From the NCBI GenBank assembly GCA_963714795.1, contig CAVQPS010000003.1, forward strand, positions 1 to 30,206: a stretch of DNA of 30,206 bases, given 5' to 3'. The notes beneath the pieces were generated by a model, which was given only the letters and a program-made list of their open reading frames with translations, made no database searches and was not told the origin of the DNA. This document shows positions 23,791-30,206 of the stretch, piece after piece. Made by a program: the position numbers and the translations under genes. How positions within the stretch are numbered: the stretch's first letter is position 1; each line of letters starts with the position of its first letter. The DNA comes from DATIXJ01 sp963714795. Lineage in GTDB: Bacteria; Bacteroidota; Ignavibacteria; UBA10030; SZUA-254.

Positions 23791-24822
23791 ATACGAAATC
23801 CCTGATGCTTCCCATAGTTTCGGATACATGCTGATCGATGTGAAACCGGGGATGGTATTGATTTCATTCAGATAAATCGTATTCGATCGCTTTGTCACCA
23901 AAAAATCGACACGTCCCATTCCGGAACAATTGATCGCCTTGAATGTTCGAATTGCAAGTGCTTGAATTTTTTTGACGACCGATTTCGGGAATTTTGCCGG
24001 AATGATCGCTCTGGATTTGCCGTCGACATATTTTGCATCGTAATCATAAAATTCATTGGAAGAGATAATTTCTCCCGGTACCGAAGCGACCGGCTCATCG
24101 TTGCCAAGAACGCTGACTTCAATTTCTCTCGCATCCGCGATCCCGCGTTCGACAAGAATTTTTCGATCATAGTGCAAAGCAAGTTCGATGGCGCTGAGAA
24201 GTTCTTTCTTATTGTGTGCTTTGGAAATGCCGACGCTGGATCCCGAATTTGCCGGCTTGACAAAACATGGATACCGTAATTTCTTCTCGATGCTCGCGAT
24301 GATTTTTGCGGATTGCTTCCGATAATCTTTTTTCAGGAACCAACAATACGGCGTGACAGGAATGTGGTCGCGTTCGCACAATTGTTTCGTAACCACTTTA
24401 TCCATGCCGACGGAAGAGCCGAGGACGCCCGCTCCGACGTACGGAATCCCCGCCAACTCGAACAAGCCCTGAACGGTTCCGTCTTCACCGAACGATCCAT
24501 GAAGAACCGGAAAGATAACATCCAGTCGTTCATCGGTATGACGGGGTTGATCAACGGAAACTAATCCTTTGTGCGAAGGGTCCGGTGTGAGAATTTTTTC
24601 CGGTTGGATGTCGAGGTGTTTTCCGGACCGCAGGAGCTTCACGGCATCGGAAGAGCTCAGCCATTTTCCTCCCGGCGTGATGCCGATCGGAACGACGCGG
24701 TATTTGTTTTTATCGAGCGCGTTGATGACGGACGCGGCGGAAACGAGCGAAACCTGATGCTCTGCCGAACGTCCTCCGAAAATAACGCCAACGGTTATCT
24801 TCGATGATTTGTTTGTAGTCAT
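23785..24822 (-). CDS. ddl: D-alanine--D-alanine ligase, C-terminus frameshifted
   Basis: The ATP-grasp enzyme joins two D-alanines for peptidoglycan. The frame has GVIFGGRSAEHQVSLVSA (N-terminal signature), HGSFGEDGTVQGLFELAGIPYVG, KPANSGSSVGI, a SNEFYDYDAKY segment and the metal-binding end LNEINTIPGFTSISMYPKLW. It then stops after 345 residues at GISYP. About 34 further residues (ELLDRLIKLAIERF and on) follow in the next frame to 23685, so the normal protein would be about 380 long. All catalytic motifs precede the break, and a truncated protein might retain activity. It is more likely an indel in the assembly, given the same sort of break in the neighbouring ROK gene. It lies 24 bases after the aldolase gene. 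Confidence 0.93.
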   Translation of the reverse strand: MTTNKSSKITVGVIFGGRSAEHQVSLVSAASVINALDKNKYRVVPIGITPGGKWLSSSDAVKLLRSGKHLDIQPEKILTPDPSHKGLVSVDQPRHTDERLDVIFPVLHGSFGEDGTVQGLFELAGIPYVGAGVLGSSVGMDKVVTKQLCERDHIPVTPYCWFLKKDYRKQSAKIIASIEKKLRYPCFVKPANSGSSVGISKAHNKKELLSAIELALHYDRKILVERGIADAREIEVSVLGNDEPVASVPGEIISSNEFYDYDAKYVDGKSRAIIPAKFPKSVVKKIQALAIRTFKAINCSGMGRVDFLVTKRSNTIYLNEINTIPGFTSISMYPKLWEASGISYP

Positions 24823-24846
24823 TCGGGATTAAAAGATGATAGCAAG

Positions 24847-25593
24847 TTAATGTTTGGTGTGAATCATTTCCCGGACAATCGCCCGGATTTCATCGTCTGC
24901 CGGAACGGAGTTCGCCGGGTTTTGGTCGGTGGCGCATGCCGGTTTTCCGGAAAAATCTTTCCCGTATGATTGCGGGCTGATTGCCCGAAGTTTTTCGACA
25001 TCGTCCGGCGAAAGAAGTTTTTCACCGCCCAGCATGCGTGCAATGAATGTAATGTGCGCGGCATGTTCCACTTTTTCCATTTTGAAGTATGCATCCCACA
25101 GATCTTTTCCGTAGGTTACGACACCGTGGTTGGCGAGAAGAATCGCGTCGGCAGTCTGAACAAAAGGGGAAAGCGAGTTCGGAACTTCCGGCGTCGATGG
25201 CGTCGCGTAATCGGCGAGAGGCACAGCGCCGAGTCCGACGATGACTTCCGGAAAAACACAATGATCCAGCGATTGCCGTGCGACGGCAAATCCGGTTGCG
25301 TATGTCGGATGCGCATGCACCACGGCGTGTACATCGGGCCGGTGGGCATAAATAAATAAATGCATGCCGATTTCGGTCGACGGATTTCGCCCCGCCACCA
25401 ACGACTTTCCTGATGCGTCAACTTCCACGAGGTCATCGGCAGTGACCATGCCTTTATTGACCGACGTGCGTGTCGTGAGGAAGTTTCCGTTCGTCAATCG
25501 AACACTAACGTTGCCGTCGGTAGCCGTCACGAAGCCGTTCTCATAGAGCCGGTGGCTGATTTCGACGAGGTCTGAGGATATTTTATCGGTCAT
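24847..25593 (-). CDS. Class II aldolase/adducin family protein (L-fuculose-phosphate aldolase-like)
   Basis: The 248-residue product carries the zinc and catalytic residues of FucA/RhaD-type aldolases: E74 (STEIGMH), H93 and H95 (HAHPTYATGF) and H156 (LLANHGVV). N-terminal TDGNVSVR and TTRTSVNKG bind the phosphate. It would cleave a sugar 1-phosphate to DHAP and an aldehyde, or act in methylthioribulose-phosphate metabolism; the exact substrate is not visible. A C-terminal tail of about 40 residues beyond the core is polar. It is the first gene of the minus-strand cluster, divergent from the 7TM-HD gene. Confidence 0.87.
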   Translation of the reverse strand: MTDKISSDLVEISHRLYENGFVTATDGNVSVRLTNGNFLTTRTSVNKGMVTADDLVEVDASGKSLVAGRNPSTEIGMHLFIYAHRPDVHAVVHAHPTYATGFAVARQSLDHCVFPEVIVGLGAVPLADYATPSTPEVPNSLSPFVQTADAILLANHGVVTYGKDLWDAYFKMEKVEHAAHITFIARMLGGEKLLSPDDVEKLRAISPQSYGKDFSGKPACATDQNPANSVPADDEIRAIVREMIHTKH

Positions 25594-25706
25594 TGTTCAG
25601 TACAATTAATCATTCTGAATATAACCTTCCTGACCTCGAGAATCAAACAATAAATTCGGTTTGCCTTGATTATCACTCAACTTCTTCAGATATTTATTGT
25701 AAACCT

Positions 25707-28142
25707 ATGGATTTACCCGGCGAACATACTCCTCATCCATTCAGGGTGATTTTTTCAAAAGAATCTTTCCAGAATCATTTCATTTATAAAATTCTGTTGG
25801 GATTACTGCTGGTTGCCGTTGTCGTATTGATGTTTCCGCATCCGGAATCGATCGAATATGATTACAGCGTCGGGACCATCTGGACCGATAACGATCTCAT
25901 TGCGCCTTTTTCATTTCCGATCATTAAAGATCTGCATGAGTATGAAAAAGAACGGCAGGATGCGATCCGGAATGTGTATCCGGTGTTCATGCGGGATGAT
26001 ACGATTGCCCGTCAACGGGAAGAATATGCCGGGTTATTGCTGCACGATCTCCGGTCGGCGGTCAACATCCGGATGAAGATGGAAAAAAAGAGGGCGCAGG
26101 CAGATTCCGTCGAGTTCATTCAAATTCTTCGGCGAATTCCGTTTCCGGTCATGGAATCCGAATGGGATATGATGGAGCGCCAGAAAGATTTTCTCAAAGA
26201 TTCCAAGATGCTCACAAGTGAATTGGAAGAATTGTATCAAGCGGGAATCATCGATCAAAATAAAATACAGGTAGTCCACCAGCAACTTGCCCTTCGAAGA
26301 GGACATGCGGAAGAAATTGTGCCGGCAGGAAAAGTGTATGACAGTGAGGAAGCATCTGCCGCCGTCGTCGTTCAGCTCCAGCGGTTATTTGCCAGGGATA
26401 ACGGGGAATCGTTGTGCGCAAAGATCGGTCGTGCCGTCATTCAGCCGAATGTTTTGCTCGACCGGAGTGCGACACAAACTGCGATCGAGATTGCCGCTGA
26501 TAATGTTCCCCGCACGATCGGATTCGTGCTGGAAAATGAACGCATCATCAGCAAGAATGAACATATCACCGATGAGGTGAAACAGAAGCTCGATTCATTC
26601 CTGAAGGCGAAAGCCGAACGCGGATCGGTCATGAATGAATCGAAACATTTCGTCGGGATCGTTCTTCAGGTTGTCATCATTTTGGGATTGTTCACGATTT
26701 ACCTCTTCCTTTTCCGGAAAAAGATTTTTGCCGAGAACAGCCGGCTGGTGCTCATTGCAGTTCTCATTACCATGGAAACATTGTTTGCGTACGTCTCGGT
26801 GTTGTGGGGAGTTTCCGAACCGGCGCAATATTTGATTTTTGTCCCTGCCGCATCGATGTTACTGACGATTATTTTCGATTCCCGCGTCGGTTTTTACGGC
26901 ACGGTGGCAATTTCATTGCTCGTTGCGGGCATTCACGGAAATGATTATACCATTGCATTGACTTCGCTCGTTGCCGGAGCGCTCGGTGCGTACACTGTCC
27001 GCGATATCGGAAACCGGACACAAATTTTCCGCTCGATGATATTTATTTTTATCGGTTATGCCGTACCGATGACCGCATTCTCGCTCGAGCAATTCGACGG
27101 ATTTAAAACAATTGCGATGATGGTGGCATTTGCGGTTGCGAATGCAATTTTTTCCCCGGTTCTGACGTACGGTTTGCTGATTTTCTTTGAAAAAGTATTT
27201 CATGTGACGACCGATTTAACTCTTGCCGAACTTTCGGACTTCAATCACCCGTTGCTTCAGCGGCTGTCGGAAGAAGCGCCCGGCACATTTCATCACAGCC
27301 AGACGATCGGTACGATGGCGGAAGCGGCGGCGGAAGCGACCGGTGCAAACGCGATTCTTGCCCGTGTCGGCGGATATTATCATGACGTCGGAAAAATATT
27401 GAAGCCGGAATATTTTGTCGAAAACCAGGTCGGATCGCACAGCAAACATAACCGCCTGCGCCCGCGCATGAGTGCTTTGATTATTCAATCGCATGTCAAA
27501 GAAGGGATGGATCTCGCTCGTGAATACGGATTGCCGGAAAATGTCGTAGCATTTATTCCGCAACACCACGGAACGACCAGGATTTCCTTTTTCTACGATA
27601 AAGCACTGAAGCAGGCTGCCAAGCGTCCCCAGAAAGATTCCATCAACGAAGAGGATTTTTTATATCCCGGCCCGAAACCGCAGACGAAAGAAACCGGCAT
27701 CGTCATGCTTGCCGATTCCGTCGAAGCATCCACACGAGCGATGACGGAAATCACTCCCCAACGATTGGAGCAAGCGATCGATAATATGATCAAACACCGG
27801 TTTATCGAAGGACAACTCGACGAATGTGAGTTGACATTGCGCGATCTTACGCATATCAAAGAAGCGTTCTTGAAAATTTTGCTCGGCATTCATCATCAAC
27901 GTATTACATATCCTGAACAACAACCGGCTCAACAGACCGCTGATCAACCGGTGATAGAACCGTCTGAACCGGTGCAACCGGTTGCCATGCCTGTAACTCC
28001 GATTCCGGAAAATCCACCGTCAACTCCGGTAACAGAAATTACTCCGACAGAATCGGAATCGAATGTCGTTCCGACTGTTCAGAATGAGAACGTACCGCAA
28101 TCACCTCCTGCTGAAGAAACCGGTCAGCAACCCCAGTCATGA
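25707..28142 (+). CDS. 7TM-HD family phosphohydrolase (PgpH-like)
   Basis: The frame is open from a TTG at 25593, but ATG 25707 (MDLPGEH) gives a more normal start and leaves an upstream region for the divergent genes; product 811 residues. Architecture: one N-terminal helix, a large extracytoplasmic 7TMR-HDED domain (VGTIWTDNDLIAPFSFPI and on), seven helices (roughly residues 310-510), then a cytoplasmic HD domain with TFHHSQT (H529-H530) and YYHDVGK (H559-D560). Related PgpH proteins degrade c-di-AMP; that substrate is inferred here. A Pro/Glu/Gln-rich tail of about 70 residues follows the HD domain and is probably disordered. The stop overlaps the xerD start by ATGA. Confidence 0.93.
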   Translation: MDLPGEHTPHPFRVIFSKESFQNHFIYKILLGLLLVAVVVLMFPHPESIEYDYSVGTIWTDNDLIAPFSFPIIKDLHEYEKERQDAIRNVYPVFMRDDTIARQREEYAGLLLHDLRSAVNIRMKMEKKRAQADSVEFIQILRRIPFPVMESEWDMMERQKDFLKDSKMLTSELEELYQAGIIDQNKIQVVHQQLALRRGHAEEIVPAGKVYDSEEASAAVVVQLQRLFARDNGESLCAKIGRAVIQPNVLLDRSATQTAIEIAADNVPRTIGFVLENERIISKNEHITDEVKQKLDSFLKAKAERGSVMNESKHFVGIVLQVVIILGLFTIYLFLFRKKIFAENSRLVLIAVLITMETLFAYVSVLWGVSEPAQYLIFVPAASMLLTIIFDSRVGFYGTVAISLLVAGIHGNDYTIALTSLVAGALGAYTVRDIGNRTQIFRSMIFIFIGYAVPMTAFSLEQFDGFKTIAMMVAFAVANAIFSPVLTYGLLIFFEKVFHVTTDLTLAELSDFNHPLLQRLSEEAPGTFHHSQTIGTMAEAAAEATGANAILARVGGYYHDVGKILKPEYFVENQVGSHSKHNRLRPRMSALIIQSHVKEGMDLAREYGLPENVVAFIPQHHGTTRISFFYDKALKQAAKRPQKDSINEEDFLYPGPKPQTKETGIVMLADSVEASTRAMTEITPQRLEQAIDNMIKHRFIEGQLDECELTLRDLTHIKEAFLKILLGIHHQRITYPEQQPAQQTADQPVIEPSEPVQPVAMPVTPIPENPPSTPVTEITPTESESNVVPTVQNENVPQSPPAEETGQQPQS

Positions 28143-29029
28143 ACGAGCATCTTCGTTCATATATCCATTTTCTGGAATTGGAAAAAAATGCTTCGAAAAA
28201 TACGATCGTTTCGTATCAACGGGATATTGCACGGTACATCGACGTGATGGATGGAAGGCGAATTGCTTTTCCGGAGGGAGTGAAGCCGCAACATGTTTCC
28301 GAGTTTCTGGGAATGTTGAACGACATCGGCCTTTCACCGCGAAGTATTTCCAGAAATTTATCATCGATAAAGATGTTTCATAAATTTCTCGTTGCGGAAG
28401 AAATCACTAAAAACGATCCTGCACAACAGGCCGAACCTCCCAAACGCTCCAAATTGCTGCCGGATGTTTTAAGTCAGAATGAAATCGAATTGATTTTGCA
28501 GCAGCCGAATGTAACGGAGCTTCTCGGTATTCGAGATAAAGCAATCCTGGAAACGATGTATGCAACAGGAATGCGCGTTACCGAGATTACGACACTTCGT
28601 CAATCGAGTATTTTCAAAGAAGACGGCATCGTTCGTGTGTTCGGAAAAGGGTCGAAAGAACGGCTGGTGCCGATCGGCCGATCTGCCCTGGAGTGGATTT
28701 CGAAATATTGTAGCGATGTCCGAAGCCGGATTGCGAAAAAAGGAAAAGGACAGGATGTTCTCTTTCTCAATGCCCGCGGCGGGCCGATGTCGAGGATGGC
28801 GATCTGGAATATCGTGCAAACCTATACGAAAAAATCGGGAATCCAAAAAGATGTACATCCGCACACCTTCCGGCACTCGTTTGCAACACATTTGCTGGAA
28901 GGCGGAGCCGATCTTCGTGCGGTTCAGGAGATGCTCGGGCATTCCGATATTTCCACGACGCAAATTTATACACACATTGACCGGGAATATTTGAAAGAAG
29001 TCCACCGGACATTTCATCCGCGCGGGTAA
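28139..29029 (+). CDS. xerD: Site-specific tyrosine recombinase XerD
   Basis: The 296-residue product has the N-terminal SAM-like DNA-binding domain (FLELEKNASKNTIVSYQRDI). All catalytic residues are intact: R146 (YATGMRVTE), K173 (GKGSKER), H242 and R245 (HTFRHSFA), H268 (LGHSD) and nucleophile Y277 (TTQIYTHI). The end DREYLKEVHRTFHPRG resembles XerD more than XerC. It resolves chromosome dimers at dif. It overlaps the upstream 7TM-HD gene. Confidence 0.92.
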   Translation: MNEHLRSYIHFLELEKNASKNTIVSYQRDIARYIDVMDGRRIAFPEGVKPQHVSEFLGMLNDIGLSPRSISRNLSSIKMFHKFLVAEEITKNDPAQQAEPPKRSKLLPDVLSQNEIELILQQPNVTELLGIRDKAILETMYATGMRVTEITTLRQSSIFKEDGIVRVFGKGSKERLVPIGRSALEWISKYCSDVRSRIAKKGKGQDVLFLNARGGPMSRMAIWNIVQTYTKKSGIQKDVHPHTFRHSFATHLLEGGADLRAVQEMLGHSDISTTQIYTHIDREYLKEVHRTFHPRG

Positions 29030-29103
29030 TTTCAGAAAATGTTATTGTTCTTTTTCATCCGATTATTTCTCATTATCAAAATCGCCGTAACGTTCTTTTA
29101 TAC

Positions 29104-29769
29104 ATGATCGACCAACTGTACATTTTTCCGATACTTCTTTTTTCCGTTATCATCCATGAAATTTCGCATGGGTGGATGGCGCTCCGTTTGGGAGATCCCA
29201 CCGCCCGCGATAGGGGAAGATTAACGCTGAATCCGATTCCGCATATCGATCTGTTCGGTTCTATACTCATTCCGTTAATGTCGTTGGCTTCAACCGGACA
29301 GGTTTTTATCGCCTGGGCAAAACCTGTTCCTATCGACCCAAGAAATTTTAAACATTTTACCCGTGACGATATTTTGGTATCGACGATAGGACCATTTTCC
29401 AATGTCGCTCTTTCCTTTTGTTGTACGATCTGTTTCATCATCTTGTTAAAAATCGATCATGCTCTCTCGTCCAGCGACGGTTCCGTTCAACAGGTCGTGC
29501 ATTATTTGATGGAAATGTTTTATGCCGGAATTTCCCTCAATATTATTCTTGCCGTCTTTAATATGATTCCTATTCCGCCGCTGGATGGATCCCACGTACT
29601 GGCATCGTTGCTTCCCGTTTCCATCAGTCACCAATACAGACGTGTTGGATTTTTTGGAATTTTTATTCTTATTTTACTGATGCGATGGGAGCCGTTCGCC
29701 CGATCTTTTTACGGACTCATTTCGACGTTGACGTCGCCATTCATGAAACTGATCGGAATTTTTACGTAA
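29104..29769 (+). CDS. Site-2 protease family (M50) membrane metalloprotease
   Basis: The 221-residue product is a compact multi-helix M50 peptidase. Zinc motif H18-E19-I-S-H22 lies in the first helix (SVIIHEISHGW). The third ligand D161 is in NMIPIPPLDGSHV. A GPFSNVAL segment around 96-103 is also typical. There is no PDZ domain, so it is the minimal Rip/YwhC-like type. It probably cleaves membrane peptides; the substrate is unknown. It lies 74 bases after xerD. Confidence 0.93.
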   Translation: MIDQLYIFPILLFSVIIHEISHGWMALRLGDPTARDRGRLTLNPIPHIDLFGSILIPLMSLASTGQVFIAWAKPVPIDPRNFKHFTRDDILVSTIGPFSNVALSFCCTICFIILLKIDHALSSSDGSVQQVVHYLMEMFYAGISLNIILAVFNMIPIPPLDGSHVLASLLPVSISHQYRRVGFFGIFILILLMRWEPFARSFYGLISTLTSPFMKLIGIFT

Positions 29770-29788
29770 ATTTTGTATTATTAAACGT

Positions 29789-30206
29789 ATGGAAGAATTT
29801 CAATTCAAAAATAATATACTTCGCTGTGAGGATGTTAATCTCTTTGATGTGGCGAATTCCGTCGGCACTCCGGCGTACGTCTATAGTAAACGTTCCGTCG
29901 TCGATCATTGTCGCGGTATCGAAAGATCGTTCGAAGGAATAGATCATCTTTCTTGTTATGCGGTCAAGGCAAATGCCAATCCTGATATTTTGAGATTGCT
30001 CGCGAAGGAAGGAGTCGGAGCGGATGCCGGTTCGATCGGTGAAATGAAACGGGCGCTTGCAGCGGGTTTTCCCCCCGGGAAAATTACGTACAGCGGTGTG
30101 GGCAAACGTGATGATGAAATTGAATTCGCTTTGCGGCAAAAAATCTTGTCGCTCAATGTCGAATCGGAAGAAGAACTGTCGGTCATCGACAATATTGCTT
30201 CACACA
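29789..30206 (+). CDS. lysA: Diaminopimelate decarboxylase, N-terminal part (cut by window edge)
   Basis: ATG 29789 opens a frame that stays open to the last base. The visible 139 residues match the PLP-dependent fold III enzyme: GTPAYVYSKRSV, then SCYAVKANANPDILRLLA with the PLP-binding K60, and GADAGSIGEMKRALAAGF with YSGVGKRDDEI. It decarboxylates meso-diaminopimelate to lysine. Related arginine/ornithine decarboxylases share the motifs, but this N-terminus fits lysA best. It starts 19 bases after the site-2 protease stop. Confidence 0.9.
   Translation, partial: MEEFQFKNNILRCEDVNLFDVANSVGTPAYVYSKRSVVDHCRGIERSFEGIDHLSCYAVKANANPDILRLLAKEGVGADAGSIGEMKRALAAGFPPGKITYSGVGKRDDEIEFALRQKILSLNVESEEELSVIDNIASH

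Overview
The window looks like a chromosome segment from a Gram-negative bacterium of the Bacteroidota/Chlorobiota/Ignavibacteriota (FCB) group. Reasons: a large LptD of the type found in that group, a tig-clpP-clpX cluster, a GxxExxY protein inside a dispersed repeat, tRNAs without encoded CCA, and intermediate GC. Several genes have clear Shine-Dalgarno sites (AGGAG/GGAGG), and three intervals carry TTGNNN-17-TATATT promoter-like pairs. This fits an Ignavibacteria-like lineage better than classical Bacteroidia, but the placement is inference.

Layout. (1) 1-3074: end of a coiled-coil protein gene, a small decayed ORF, then a two-gene unit encoding an eight-heme cytochrome of the hydroxylamine-oxidoreductase (HAO)-like family and, overlapping it by ATGA, an eight-helix membrane protein built from two copies of a four-helix unit with histidines at equivalent places. 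(2) 3075-3832: scar of an integrated element beside tRNA-Arg(UCU), with a truncated integrase whose start is intact, paired GTTAGCA repeats on both sides and a tRNA-like 3' fragment. (3) 4035-5705: a DinB-like gene, then six copies of a ~92-bp repeat interrupted by a GxxExxY gene that takes its C-terminus from one copy. (4) 5708-11325: RibD-C reductase, M13 peptidase, a divergent Mug-like protein, SUI1/YciH and NADP-glutamate dehydrogenase with a strong terminator. (5) 11428-14177: a hypothetical gene and a DAO-type oxidoreductase on the minus strand, then a DUF2007-type protein and a lone receiver on the plus strand. (6) 14217-17652: promoter, tRNA-Leu(UAG), tig, clpP and clpX, a protein-quality-control operon. 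(7) 17653-18365: decayed coding remnant. (8) 25593 down to 18366, minus strand: class II aldolase, ddl, ftsB-like, rarA, ROK kinase and lptD, a tightly packed envelope/division/replication cluster. Two of these genes (ROK and ddl) carry single-base frameshifts. (9) 25707-30206, plus strand: 7TM-HD phosphohydrolase, xerD, site-2 protease and lysA (cut by the window edge).

The most interesting candidate is the HAO-like cytochrome with its duplicated, histidine-bearing membrane partner. Described HAO-like reductase systems use a NapC/NrfH-type cytochrome as quinol partner, so this pair may be an alternative membrane electron-transfer module. That proposal rests on sequence patterns read by eye, without database searches.
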